Positions 8,961 through 17,731 of a DNA stretch of 61,107 nucleotides are shown here, piece by piece. The position numbers and the translations under genes were made by a program. The stretch is from Candidatus Cryptobacteroides faecigallinarum (GTDB taxonomy: Bacteria > Bacteroidota > Bacteroidia > Bacteroidales > UBA932). The notes below the pieces were generated by a model. The model worked only from the letters and a program-made list of their open reading frames with translations, made no database searches and had not been told where the DNA came from. The stretch covers positions 1 to 61,107 of the forward strand of contig JADIMD010000094.1 in assembly GCA_017695015.1 (NCBI GenBank). Reading direction: 5' to 3'. How positions within the stretch are numbered: the first letter of the stretch is position 1; every line of letters begins with the position of its first letter.

Positions 8961-11345
8961 TCAAAGCATATCATATGCCTTCACCTCCACAGATTCAGTT
9001 TGTCTGAACTTGCCGAATCTCCAATAGATACGGAAAGCGAATGTCCTGCCTGTCCTTTCACGGTAATTGTACTGCACAAAATTGTCATAGCTAATTGTGC
9101 TCCTTTGTGCTCCCCCTGAATGGAACAGATCTGTCACCCCGATGGAAATCCCGAGGTGGGGCTTGGAAAAATACCTTGAAATCGAAATCTCCGCATCGGG
9201 TTCCATAACGAGACTGCTCGTCTGGACTGAATTCAGTGTCGGTCTGACACTTATCGTACCGCTCAACTCAAACCATTTCGGACTCCACGAAAAAGACATC
9301 ATTCCAACAGGTCTGCTGTAGTGGTTGACACTTCCGGAAGGCAGGACGCTCCTGTTGTATGAATATGAGAGAGTAAGATATATGTTCAATGATTTTACAG
9401 GATAGAGCGATGCCTGCAGCCTTGCATTTATGGAAGATAGTTCCCCTATATTGTAATATTTGCGGGTGGCGATTCCGTCAGCGTTTGTGATCACGACAGG
9501 AGAAATCCGGTTTTTCGCGTCTGAATATGATATGCCGAGCGAAAACATGTTCATCCATTTGACATTAGGAGATAAGGACCAATTCAGGGAATAGCTGTCT
9601 GTGTTTTCTCCTTTCAGATGCGGATTGCCAGTCCTGATGTTGTACGGGTCGCTGACATCCTCATATGGATTCAACTGTGACATTGCCGGTCTTCTTACGG
9701 ACCTGTAGTATGATGCAGACAATGTATGGCGTCTTATTCTCCAGGAAAGTCCTGCAGACGGCACAATGTTGAAATCCCGGTAATCGAGAGGAGAAATATC
9801 CGTGCCGTTTATGAAACTCCCTGAATTGTCAATGTATTCCCCGTTAAGCTGAAGAGTGTATGACAAGTTTCTGACTATCGAACCTAAGGCAGCCATTTCA
9901 AGGAAAGCCACATCCTGTCTGTAGTCCATCCCGTCCAGTAGCCCGTCATAAGCTGAAGAATTGTCGTATTTCCTTCCGAACCATCCTCCTTGCAGGTAGA
10001 GAGAGGCCGTAAAAGGCTTTCTGACGATGTCCCTAAGTTTGAGTGTAGCCTGCAGGCGGTGCTCCCTTTCGTCATTGTATGACGACTGAATAGCTGAATA
10101 TGACGGGTATACATGCTCTGTCTCTGAACTCCTGTACGAATCTCTGTACGAATATCCAAGTGACCACTGGTGCTTTCTCATGTTGCTGCGGACTGTTTCC
10201 GGACCGAAGCTTCCACTCAGCCGAACTGCACCGTTCAGCCTGAATGGGCTTTGAGATGTCCCTGTGGAGGTCACGGACGGTACATTATTTACTGTAGATT
10301 CCGAGAATGAAGATGCATTTGCAAAACTTCCGCTGAGAGAGGCGTTGAACCTAATCCTGTCATTGAGAAATCCTCTGAAAATATTCATCCCCATGTTGTG
10401 GCTGTGGCTCTTGCTGCTGCGGACGGACTTGCTTTCCGTGACAGTCCCGTCTGTCATCTCTCTTGTCGTCTTGTTTGTCAGCGCTGGTTCTCCGGAGTAG
10501 CCGTATTCATACGACACTCCGACTCCTATTATTGGTGTATTGGCGACCAGGTCTACTGCAGGAGAATAAGCGTTTTTAGTATTTGCCTGGCCTTCGATGT
10601 TGCCTGCAAATCCGTACGGAAGAGGCCTTGCAAGAGTAATCAGAAGTATGGGGTGCTCGTTATGGTATTCCGGTGAATCCGGCATGACCAGTTCGATAGT
10701 CTTCATATATCCGGCCTTGATGAATTCCATCGGGTACTGCCGTGAGGCCGAAATCATTCCGTTTTTAGTGTCATTGATGCGGATTTCAGCCACCTTTTCG
10801 TTGTTGAACTCCAGTTTTCCGTCCTTGGACGCTGTCCTCAGCTGAGGTATCCTGGTCATCATCTCGGTCATGCTGATTTTGTCCTTGTCTGGGTCTCTTG
10901 AGACATCATAGATATACCTGTCTCCGGTCAGGGTCAGTAACGGTGCGGCACTGACACCTGCCCCATCTATTTCCTCCCCTATCTCCATGAAGATTTCTCC
11001 CATGTCCACATCCTTCCCTGCCACTTTTACACTGCTTGTGACTGACCTGTGTCCTGTATTTGTGAAAAGCACGGAATAGCTGCCGTCCTTTACGGAAAAC
11101 CTGAATATCCCGTCATCCAGTGTAATGGTCCTCCTGACCTGCTGTCCCAAAGAGTCAGTCACATAAATCTTGCAGAACTCCAGCGGTCTGCCGCTCTTTG
11201 CCTCCTTGACAATCCCGCTGACCTTATATTCAGACTGATCCTGCCCCCACAGCATTGCAGGACATAGAAACATAGACACCAGCAGTGTCATCAATATCTT
11301 TTTTATCCCGATAATATAATGATTATGCCTCAAAGTCCCCGTCAT
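8961..11345 (-). CDS. Outer-membrane beta-barrel protein, paralogue of the downstream gene
   Basis: A 794-aa exported protein with signal peptide (ILMTLLVSMFLCPAMLWG), then a CarboxypepD_reg-like domain (VSGIVKEAKSGRPLEFCKI) and a TonB-receptor-like barrel. It shares with its neighbour the blocks NGMISASRQYPMEFI, SPEYHNEHPILLITL and RPLPYGFAGN, and the NPYEDVSDPYNIRTGNP motif, so the pair arose by tandem duplication. Residue 1 of the reading frame gives a 16-residue charged N-region; Met19 would give a shorter but still workable signal. No TonB box or ligand clue is visible. It is the promoter-proximal member of the pair; the 264 nt upstream hold no other gene I trust. Confidence 0.75.
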   Translation of the reverse strand: MTGTLRHNHYIIGIKKILMTLLVSMFLCPAMLWGQDQSEYKVSGIVKEAKSGRPLEFCKIYVTDSLGQQVRRTITLDDGIFRFSVKDGSYSVLFTNTGHRSVTSSVKVAGKDVDMGEIFMEIGEEIDGAGVSAAPLLTLTGDRYIYDVSRDPDKDKISMTEMMTRIPQLRTASKDGKLEFNNEKVAEIRINDTKNGMISASRQYPMEFIKAGYMKTIELVMPDSPEYHNEHPILLITLARPLPYGFAGNIEGQANTKNAYSPAVDLVANTPIIGVGVSYEYGYSGEPALTNKTTREMTDGTVTESKSVRSSKSHSHNMGMNIFRGFLNDRIRFNASLSGSFANASSFSESTVNNVPSVTSTGTSQSPFRLNGAVRLSGSFGPETVRSNMRKHQWSLGYSYRDSYRSSETEHVYPSYSAIQSSYNDEREHRLQATLKLRDIVRKPFTASLYLQGGWFGRKYDNSSAYDGLLDGMDYRQDVAFLEMAALGSIVRNLSYTLQLNGEYIDNSGSFINGTDISPLDYRDFNIVPSAGLSWRIRRHTLSASYYRSVRRPAMSQLNPYEDVSDPYNIRTGNPHLKGENTDSYSLNWSLSPNVKWMNMFSLGISYSDAKNRISPVVITNADGIATRKYYNIGELSSINARLQASLYPVKSLNIYLTLSYSYNRSVLPSGSVNHYSRPVGMMSFSWSPKWFELSGTISVRPTLNSVQTSSLVMEPDAEISISRYFSKPHLGISIGVTDLFHSGGAQRSTISYDNFVQYNYRERTGRTFAFRIYWRFGKFRQTESVEVKAYDML

Positions 11346-11609
11346 GTTCGCAGAAATGCTCTATAACATCATGGCTTTCATACAAAGTAACGATAAAATA
11401 ATTGGAGTTGCAATATTGTGTTTAACAAAATATGGGCAATCCATGACGGAGAAACTGAGTCCTGTCATTCTTAACGGAGCCGTACTCTCTGTCATATCAA
11501 GAACTGAACTATTCGCATGTTATCCTGATACTTGTGTATCCACTAATGAAATCATGTCGAAGTATGTAAATGCCTTACCCTTGAGAGTCTTCTGTCTGAA
11601 TGGTGCGCG

Positions 11610-12038
11610 TTATCGCTCATTGTAGATGAATTCGAGACCGTCCTTTGTGTAGTCGGAGAAGTTGCCGTCTGAACTGATGAGCGGGATGCGATCGGAAATA
11701 GCCTGCGCTATTATCAGTCGGTCGTTCGGGTCGCGGTGGTCTCCGTGGAACGGGAGTATTGTCATCTTTTCAAGATGTCGCTCAGTCACGGTAACTATGG
11801 AAACATCAAAGTCTCTTACAATGTCAAGTATGGAATCGGAATTGACGAGAAGCTTCTTTTTGCCGATCGTTATTTTGCCGATTTGACACAGGTGGATCAA
11901 CTCATGGATGCATACCGTACTTGTCAGCTTTACAGTGGAATAATCCGCAAGAATATCCAAGGTGTCACTGCTCAAATCACTTTTCCCGCTTCCGAATAAT
12001 GAGAATATCAGAATATTGGTATCAAGATAATACCTCAT
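11610..12038 (-). CDS. PIN-domain ribonuclease toxin (VapC-like)
   Basis: A 142-aa PIN-domain protein. The acidic metal-binding residues are in place: D6 in YLDTNIL, E46 in IHELIHL, D103/D106 in RDPNDRLII and D124 in ISSDGNF. PIN toxins are Mg-dependent RNases that usually cut tRNA or rRNA. Its ATG overlaps the stop of the small upstream gene by four bases (ATGA), the normal translational coupling of a toxin-antitoxin pair. Target RNA is unknown. It lies at one end of an AT-rich accessory islet. Confidence 0.8.
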   Translation of the reverse strand: MRYYLDTNILIFSLFGSGKSDLSSDTLDILADYSTVKLTSTVCIHELIHLCQIGKITIGKKKLLVNSDSILDIVRDFDVSIVTVTERHLEKMTILPFHGDHRDPNDRLIIAQAISDRIPLISSDGNFSDYTKDGLEFIYNER

Positions 12039-12190
12039 TTCAGAACGGCTCTTTTGTCGTTTATCTCACCATATGTCATACCTGAAAGGATGAACTCTCC
12101 AAGCCTTGAAATTCGTCCTTTCTTCGATTCTTTGATTTTGTCAAGCCGTGTCTTTTCCTGCTTGCTCAACTCTCTTTTATACGCTTCCAT
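12035..12190 (-). CDS. Small antitoxin partner of the PIN toxin
   Basis: A 51-aa charged protein (MEAYKRELSKQEKTRLDKI ... YGEINDKRAVLK). The start at 12190 is chosen because a strong GGAGGG ribosome-binding site sits about 6 nt upstream and a TAACTTTG promoter element lies beyond it. An upstream extension in the same frame would place that promoter inside the gene. It overlaps the PIN gene by 4 nt. The N-terminal half is lysine/arginine-rich and helical, and the C-terminal half could wrap the toxin. Antitoxin role is inferred from position; I recognise no named DNA-binding family. Confidence 0.6.
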   Translation of the reverse strand: MEAYKRELSKQEKTRLDKIKESKKGRISRLGEFILSGMTYGEINDKRAVLK

Positions 12191-12210
12191 ATCTTTCCCT
12201 CCGTTTTGTG

Positions 12211-12218
12211 CAAAGTTA
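12211..12218 (-). promoter_or_regulatory. -7 element of the toxin-antitoxin operon
   Basis: On the minus strand TAACTTTG followed by CAC matches TAnnTTTG and lies 20 nt before the antitoxin ATG. A -33 TTTG is not evident. Confidence 0.55.
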
Positions 12219-12327
12219 GCAATATTTGTAACATTCAGAATTAAATACAAAATAAAATACAATTTCGAACAAAATACAAGCCTTACAGATTTTTTCATCC
12301 CAAAATTTCCCACGATGTCACGAATGA

Positions 12328-12642
12328 GACTATTTTTTGCTCGTGGAGTTGAACAGATTCGGCAAGAGTCTCTGGGAGTGCCGCTCCCCCGTGGACAAGT
12401 GGTGCTTCTCCCTCAAGAGGATGGGGACCCTCGACTCGCTTCCGGAGGAGCTCAGGACCGATGTCTTCGAGAGGCTCTTCAGGGCTTGCGAGATCGCAAA
12501 GTTCGACAGGGACACGAAACTTATATACGAGAAGGATATGATTACCGAACGGGATTACCAGAACATCATCGACACCGCCGCCGAGGACGGCCGGGCGGTG
12601 GTATTGGAGTTTCAAGGACAATCCGAGGAAGTTTTCTTTTGA
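12328..12642 (+). pseudogene. C-terminal remnant of a PD-(D/E)XK (Rpn-type) transposase/nuclease
   Basis: The open frame encodes LVELNRFGKSLWECRSPVDKW ... PEELRTDVFERLFRACEIAKF and then an acidic tail. This pattern (VELPRF.K.., DKW.F.LK.M, V(F/L)..LFE..EIA.F) is the C-terminal part of Rpn family recombination-promoting nucleases, which are abundant in Bacteroidales. The N-terminal catalytic half is absent, since a stop codon precedes residue 1 of the fragment, and no good start codon is present. Another in-frame-shifted stretch (12641-12742, reading DAVWILHEELDIILENH) continues after the stop and may be further debris. A second scrap of the same gene lies at 14088-14131. Confidence 0.65.
12454..12497 (+). 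repeat. 44-bp repeat, copy 1 (inside the nuclease remnant)
   Basis: This 44-bp stretch is identical at 43 of 44 positions to 14088-14131, in the same orientation, and encodes RTDVFERLFRACEIA. The two copies bracket the AAA ATPase gene as direct repeats. Confidence 0.8.
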
Positions 12643-12806
12643 TGCAGTCTGGATTTTGCATGAAGAGCTTGACATAATATTGGAAAATCACATGTCAGGA
12701 GTGCTGAATATCGGAAGCCTCAAAACATCTGTGGTGGAATAAATATTGACTTAATGACGGCCTCCAGTGTTAGAGGAAGGGCACAGCAAATTTGTCATCT
12801 GATTAT

Positions 12807-12837
12807 TTTGTCATCTTGTATATTATTGCGATATTTG
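12807..12837 (+). promoter_or_regulatory. Promoter of the AAA ATPase gene
   Basis: TTTG (12807-12810), a 19-nt spacer and GATATTTG (12830-12837) match the Bacteroidota promoter with one mismatch. It lies 37 nt upstream of the ATG. Confidence 0.55.
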
Positions 12838-12874
12838 CGTTACGATAAATTCGTAATAAAACATCTGAAGCAAC

Positions 12875-13999
12875 ATGAAGCCCAATAATCCATTTCTAAT
12901 AGCAGGTTATTACAGTCCTGAATTCTTTTGTGACAGAGAGCAGGAAACAAGAGCTATTCTTGATGCGCTCCACAATGGACGGAATGTTACATTGATAGCT
13001 CCCCGCCGTATGGGAAAGACAGGACTAGTCCGTCATGCCTTTTATCGTTTGAAAGAGGAGCATCCTGATATTGTGACTTTCTATTTGGATATATACTCAA
13101 CCCAGTCATTAGGAGATTTTGTAAGATTGTTTGCCAGTACAGTGTTGGGACAGTTGGACTCCGCTCCGCAAAAGGCTTTGAGCCGAATAAGTCAGTTCGT
13201 TCGCAGTTGCCGTCCTGTATTTACTTTTGACGAATTGACGGGTGTTCCAATCGTGACGATAGATGTGGCTCCAGCTGAGGAAGAAAATACTTTGAAAGAG
13301 ATATTCGAGTATTTGGGCTCATCGGAGAAACGGTGCTATGTTGCAATCGATGAATTCCAACAGATTGCCGAATATCAGGAAAAAGGTGTCGAGGCATTGT
13401 TGCGTTCCTACATTCAGTTTCTGCCTAATGTGAACTTCATATTTGCAGGCAGCAAGCAGCATCTGATGCAGGAGATGTTCACCTCATCGAAAAGACCGTT
13501 TTACCAGAGTACACAACCTCTTACTATAGGACCGATACAACAAGATGAATACGCAAGTTTTGCTACAGAGCATTTTGCCACACGCAATGTGAAACTGCCT
13601 CCAGAGGTTTTCAACTCGATTTATGAGAAGTACGAGGGACATACCTGGTATGTGCAGTGTCTTCTCAACCGCCTGTACGGGTACGACCGTGATGTGAACA
13701 AAGAATTGGTATTATACGCCACGGAGCAGATTTTATCCGAGTATAGTTACACTTATGCAGACATGCTGAAAGCTTATTCTTCCGGTCAGGTGCGTCTGTT
13801 GAAAGCTATTGCTAAAGAGGGTTGTGTCAAGGAGGTTCTGTCCGGAGATTTTATCAGCACCTACAGACTCCGTGCAGCAAGCAGCGTAAGTGCATCGTTG
13901 AAGAAACTGCTGGAAAACGAACTGGTTTATCATACCGCCGTCGGCTACATGATATATGACCGCTTTATGGGCGAATGGTTAAGGAGGCAGGCGTTTTAA
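12875..13999 (+). CDS. AAA+/STAND-like ATPase (archaeal-type ATPase family)
   Basis: A 374-aa soluble ATPase. The Walker A is TLIAPRRMGKTGLVRH (about residues 39-54) and the Walker B is CYVAIDEFQQI. C-terminal to the ATPase core is a winged-helix-like region (SGQVRLLKAIAKEG ... SSVSASLKKLLENELVYH) ending YDRFMGEWLRRQ, typical of the ATPase domain family first defined in Archaea and common in Bacteroidales accessory regions. The biological role of this family is poorly known; defence or regulation has been suggested. It is monocistronic, has its own near-consensus promoter and is AT-richer than the core genes. Pieces of an Rpn nuclease lie on both sides, suggesting arrival with, or insertion into, that element. 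Confidence 0.75.
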   Translation: MKPNNPFLIAGYYSPEFFCDREQETRAILDALHNGRNVTLIAPRRMGKTGLVRHAFYRLKEEHPDIVTFYLDIYSTQSLGDFVRLFASTVLGQLDSAPQKALSRISQFVRSCRPVFTFDELTGVPIVTIDVAPAEEENTLKEIFEYLGSSEKRCYVAIDEFQQIAEYQEKGVEALLRSYIQFLPNVNFIFAGSKQHLMQEMFTSSKRPFYQSTQPLTIGPIQQDEYASFATEHFATRNVKLPPEVFNSIYEKYEGHTWYVQCLLNRLYGYDRDVNKELVLYATEQILSEYSYTYADMLKAYSSGQVRLLKAIAKEGCVKEVLSGDFISTYRLRAASSVSASLKKLLENELVYHTAVGYMIYDRFMGEWLRRQAF

Positions 14000-14087
14000 T
14001 ACTAAAACACCCTGAATCAGTATAAAATATCTTACAATATTTAGACTCTGGAATTTTAGGGAATATACTCAGCCGCAGGCGGAGTGA

Positions 14088-14131
14088 AGGACCGATGTCT
14101 TCGAGAGGCTCTTCAGGGCATGCGAGATCGC
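14088..14131 (+). repeat. 44-bp repeat, copy 2 (scrap of the nuclease gene)
   Basis: 43/44 identical to 12454-12497. In frame it reads RTDVFERLFRACEIA and then hits a stop (ATG CTC TGA), so it is a non-functional fragment. The region 14000-14172 otherwise shows no gene. Confidence 0.8.
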
Positions 14132-14172
14132 GATGCTCTGAGATAATCTTTTGTATTTTTTCAAACAATAAA

Positions 14173-14200
14173 TAAAGGGGCTCTAACATAAGCCCCTTTA
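14173..14200 (-). terminator. Terminator of the SusC/SusD operon
   Basis: Perfect 10-bp stem (TAAAGGGGCT with AGCCCCTTTA) around an 8-nt loop, 13 nt beyond the stop of the last operon gene. On the minus strand it is followed by a T-rich stretch. Confidence 0.8.
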
Positions 14201-14213
14201 TTTAGTAGAATTA

Positions 14214-15737
14214 TTATTCAGGAAGAACATCTTCCTCGGTTTGAATTGTAAAGAATGCAAGTCCTTCTTCTGTTGAAACAGCGGCATATCCTTTGCCGTC
14301 AGGAGTATAATTTATGGATGGATAATAATCATTAGCTACATAGCTTCCAATTTTGGTGAAATCGGACCATTGTCCCGTAGATTTTTCTATGTAACCGAAA
14401 TATATCCCGTGATCATCTAATGTTGTTGTGTATCCAATATACAATGCAACTATTTGTCCGTCTACAGGATTTATTGCAAAGTCAAAGTATGCTGTACGAG
14501 ATGCTGTAACTGACAAAATAGGTCCGGCGACAGGAGTCATTGTTTTTGCTTCAATATCTATTTTATATAGCTGAACCATGTAATCTCCACCAGCAGAATT
14601 ATCCGCAAGCATAGCATAGAGATTACCTGCACCATCCGCTTTCAGAGAAATACATCCATAGTGAGAATTTGCTCCTGAAAATGCAGATATGATCGTAGAC
14701 CATGTATTGTTCTCATATTTGTAAAGGTAATAACCTGATGAATTGAAAGCTGAAAGAAGATAAACGGCATTGTCAATCACTACATATCTATCTCTTGCAT
14801 GCGTACCAGTATTACCATCCATCGCAGGAACATCAGTCATAGGAACAGCTGACGACATAGCTGAACCGTCAAATGAAGACCATAGCATTATACGAGGCTT
14901 TTTATTTTGCGTATATGTAACCACTGGATAATTTGTTTGTGGATTGACAAATATGCATGGCTCAAACAAAGTCGTAATTGGGTTATCAACTATTCCGAGT
15001 TTTGACCAAGCTCCAGAATAGGCATATATACTTAGCTCTTTGTCTTCATTCTTAAGATCACGGCATGCTGTATATATATTACCATTATTATCGAAAGACA
15101 ACATAGGTATGTATACAGCAGCGTCATCAGCGCTATTGCTGGTATAACCTAATTTGCCTACAGGTTCAAATGATGTACCATTCCATTTTACTACAGAACC
15201 TTGATCTTTTTCTTCACCATATTTCCTTAAATATGATATATATGGTAATCCATCAACAGGATTGATTCTCATGTCAATTTCATCTGACATAGTTGTCCCT
15301 GTCTCGACATATACTGTTGCATTTGTCAATTCAACACCTAAAATCTTTCCTACTTTAATTGTATAAGCGGTAGAAAGCCCGGATTCAGAATCAGTAACTA
15401 CAATATCAATAGGATATGTAGCATCAACACTGATTTTACCGTCCACAGGACTTTCTCCGTTAACTACTGCTTCATCGTTCTCTCCGACTTCAAGCCTTGC
15501 TATAAGAGTCTTTCCTGAACCGCCATCAGGAATCCTTATGACAGTCTCTTCTGATATTGAGCTGACAACATAGTCCTTGTCAATGAGCTCGGCATTATCT
15601 TCAAGATAGAACCCGAACGATAAAAGTTCAGCAGGAGCCTGAGAATTTCCTCCTCCCTCAATGGGTTGTTTCTCCTGGCAGGAAACAGACATTATTGCCA
15701 CAAATCCTGCAATTGCAATAAATTTTAAAGCTTTCAT
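14214..15737 (-). CDS. Surface lipoprotein with Ig-like N-terminus and propeller-like body (SusE/F position)
   Basis: A 507-aa lipoprotein with the lipobox ending at Cys20 (MSVSCQEK). Residues about 35-135 read like a DUF5018-type Ig fold (LLSFGFYLED ... YPIDIVVTDSESGLSTAYTIKVGK). From about 145 onward there are repeated blade-like units with NPVDG and NNGN(I/L)Y(T/A) motifs (INPVDGLPYISYL, FDNNGNIYTACRD, KADGAGNLYAML, INPVDGQIVALYI), suggesting a beta-propeller. It is the last gene of the SusC/SusD operon, so a surface ligand-binding role is likely. No enzymatic motif is seen. Ligand unknown. Confidence 0.7.
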   Translation of the reverse strand: MKALKFIAIAGFVAIMSVSCQEKQPIEGGGNSQAPAELLSFGFYLEDNAELIDKDYVVSSISEETVIRIPDGGSGKTLIARLEVGENDEAVVNGESPVDGKISVDATYPIDIVVTDSESGLSTAYTIKVGKILGVELTNATVYVETGTTMSDEIDMRINPVDGLPYISYLRKYGEEKDQGSVVKWNGTSFEPVGKLGYTSNSADDAAVYIPMLSFDNNGNIYTACRDLKNEDKELSIYAYSGAWSKLGIVDNPITTLFEPCIFVNPQTNYPVVTYTQNKKPRIMLWSSFDGSAMSSAVPMTDVPAMDGNTGTHARDRYVVIDNAVYLLSAFNSSGYYLYKYENNTWSTIISAFSGANSHYGCISLKADGAGNLYAMLADNSAGGDYMVQLYKIDIEAKTMTPVAGPILSVTASRTAYFDFAINPVDGQIVALYIGYTTTLDDHGIYFGYIEKSTGQWSDFTKIGSYVANDYYPSINYTPDGKGYAAVSTEEGLAFFTIQTEEDVLPE

Positions 15738-15761
15738 AACAAATGATATTAAAGGTTCGTT

Positions 15762-16235
15762 TTATCTTTTGGTCACAACATGTTTGCTGAAATTCGCAGC
15801 GGGTCCTGGGTATCCGATAATCAATGAAGGATCGCTGCAACCTGTCAGTTTTATTGTCAAGGTATTGTCCTTAGCTGGATCAAGAACATTGCTGTTGTAT
15901 GTTATCCTGACAGGCATTCTTGTTACGCCTCGAGCAATTGTTACGGAACGGGAAGATGATATAGGAACATAATCAACACCTTCTGTCAAGCCATCACCAG
16001 GGATGAACTCATAATTTACAGTAACTGGATTTGCAAGTGTAGGAGCTACAAGGTAAATATAGTAAGTCATCGTAAGATTATTTACACTGGCATCGATATT
16101 TGATGAGGATGCTCCATATTCATCCTTTATGCATACATAGTAATCTGTAAAGACAGTATTCAACCTGTCAGTGCATGAGGAGAAAGTAACCAATGCAGTG
16201 ATAGCTGTAAAAAAAAGTAGTATGTGATTTTTCAT
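15762..16235 (-). CDS. Small surface lipoprotein, DUF4843/DUF1735-like
   Basis: A 157-aa lipoprotein with the lipobox ending at Cys21 (TFSSCTDR). The body is one Ig-like beta-sandwich. The conserved stretches VTVNYEFIPGDGLTEGVDY, SVTIARGVTRMPVRI and NTLTIKLTG resemble the N-terminal domain of lipoproteins encoded next to SusD (calx-beta/DUF1735-like wording with a late ...I.L....). It lies 11 nt after susD and 24 nt before the propeller lipoprotein in the same operon. Probably an accessory surface protein of the SusCD complex; family assignment is tentative. Confidence 0.6.
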   Translation of the reverse strand: MKNHILLFFTAITALVTFSSCTDRLNTVFTDYYVCIKDEYGASSSNIDASVNNLTMTYYIYLVAPTLANPVTVNYEFIPGDGLTEGVDYVPISSSRSVTIARGVTRMPVRITYNSNVLDPAKDNTLTIKLTGCSDPSLIIGYPGPAANFSKHVVTKR

Positions 16236-16246
16236 ATGTTTTCCTC

Positions 16247-17716
16247 CTATAAATAACCTTCATTTTGCACCATATTAGGATTCGCCTGCATTTCAAGCTG
16301 TCCGATAGGCAAAATAAAACGGTAATCCGGATAATTTACAGTCTTGACAGTAGAATTAGATTCTGCAGACCTGACAAGATTCCTCTTATTCCTGATAATG
16401 TCGAATATACGGTGGCCCTCATAGCACAGTTCCTTTACTCTTTCCCTGTCAATCAGATTCTGCATGTCTTCCTTCGAACTGTATATAAGTGAGACTTCAT
16501 CAGCCGTAATGTCAAGGCTTCTTGCTATCAGGGCTTTTAGATCTTGAGCAGCACCCGCAAGATCCTGTTTCGGACCATTGCAAAGAGCTTCTGCATGGAT
16601 GAGATACATTTCAGAGCATCTCAAAACGAAAGGATCTGTACAATAATAATCGACGGAATTGCTTTTATAATACAGGTGTTTGCATATTGCAGAATATTCA
16701 TGACCTTGATAGTTCTCGTTTTCGATTGATTCAGGGATATAGGTGAACAATTCTCTCCGAACATCACTTATATCATAATAATTTATGATAGATGGATCTG
16801 GCTCCATCTTTATGCTCTTGGTTGGGTCGCACAATGCATTCATTGAACTTGTTATAAAGGCCCCGTTCAGCCTCAGAATACTTTCATCAATATCCCGATC
16901 TGAATGAGGATTCCTGAACATGGAGACATAAGATGATGCAGGAGTGAGCGGTACTCTGTCCATTACCTTCTTGGCATATGTCTCAGCATTCACATAGTCT
17001 TCCATATACAGGTAAACCCTTGCCAACAAAGCGTCACAGGCGACCCGAGAGACGTGATAATAGTCAAAATCATCCTTGTAACTGAGCATTCCTTCAGCAG
17101 TATGCAGATCAGACAAGATCAGTGAGTATACCTTAGACACAGGGTCGCGTTTTATCTCGTCATCAAATCCAGGAATTTTGTCTACAACAGGAATTCCTAT
17201 ATGTGATGCGTCTGGAGTGTAATTATATGGCTGTGCGTAGCAGTTGCACAGATCGAAATGTGCAAGTGCCCTTGCAAAATGAGCCGTTGCCACTATTGAA
17301 TCTATGGCCTCAGTCCTGGCCGGGAAATCTTCTTTTAGTTTCGGTCCGTATGTTATGATATTGTTGGCATTAGTGATGATTATATATCCTTTTTTCCATA
17401 AAGTCTGAGGAAAAGAGGATGTGTAGCTTGGTGTTATATTATAATTGAATAGTGCCAGTATACCTTCATCAGCATTAACTGCATTGATATTCACAAGATC
17501 ACCTTTGATTTCTGCATATCTGACATATTCATCGTCATAGAAATCGTACATGCACCTGTGGAGACCTTCTCCTGCCGCTCTGAAACTGTCATAATCTTTG
17601 AAAAAGCCTTCAATCGTGTTTTTCCCGACAACTTCAACATCAAGAAAAGAGCACGAGCAGACAACGCTGGTCATAAGAAGAGCATTGAGCAATAATATAA
17701 TGATATGATTTTTCAT
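16247..17716 (-). CDS. SusD/RagB-family nutrient-binding outer-membrane lipoprotein
   Basis: A 489-aa lipoprotein (LLMTSVVCSCSFLDVE, lipidated Cys before SFLD). SusD hallmarks are present: F(L/F)DV near the N-terminus, W(K)KGY..I.NAN, RA..HF.L.NCYAQPY, IGIPVVD, a TPR-like helical core, and a C-terminal RERVKELCYEGHRIFDIIR followed by LPIGQLEMQANPNMVQNEGY. It acts as the surface lid of the SusC transporter. The ATG at 17716 is preferred: an in-frame TTG three codons earlier lacks support and would leave only 6 nt to the susC stop. It is co-transcribed with susC, 15 nt downstream of it. Confidence 0.92.
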   Translation of the reverse strand: MKNHIIILLLNALLMTSVVCSCSFLDVEVVGKNTIEGFFKDYDSFRAAGEGLHRCMYDFYDDEYVRYAEIKGDLVNINAVNADEGILALFNYNITPSYTSSFPQTLWKKGYIIITNANNIITYGPKLKEDFPARTEAIDSIVATAHFARALAHFDLCNCYAQPYNYTPDASHIGIPVVDKIPGFDDEIKRDPVSKVYSLILSDLHTAEGMLSYKDDFDYYHVSRVACDALLARVYLYMEDYVNAETYAKKVMDRVPLTPASSYVSMFRNPHSDRDIDESILRLNGAFITSSMNALCDPTKSIKMEPDPSIINYYDISDVRRELFTYIPESIENENYQGHEYSAICKHLYYKSNSVDYYCTDPFVLRCSEMYLIHAEALCNGPKQDLAGAAQDLKALIARSLDITADEVSLIYSSKEDMQNLIDRERVKELCYEGHRIFDIIRNKRNLVRSAESNSTVKTVNYPDYRFILPIGQLEMQANPNMVQNEGYL

Positions 17717-17731
17717 CGTATCCAAGTTTAA

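Noticed and set aside
11344..11625. 93-aa plus-strand open frame between the barrel and the PIN gene
   Set aside because: No family resemblance, no ribosome site, and it runs into the 3' end of the PIN toxin. The gap is better read as leader of the barrel genes.
12295..12675. 126-aa minus-strand open frame over the nuclease remnant
   Set aside because: It is the antisense shadow of the remnant and has no recognisable family.
12641..12742. Small gene reading DAVWILHEELDIILENH
   Set aside because: No start codon; it overlaps the nuclease remnant's frame end and is more likely debris.
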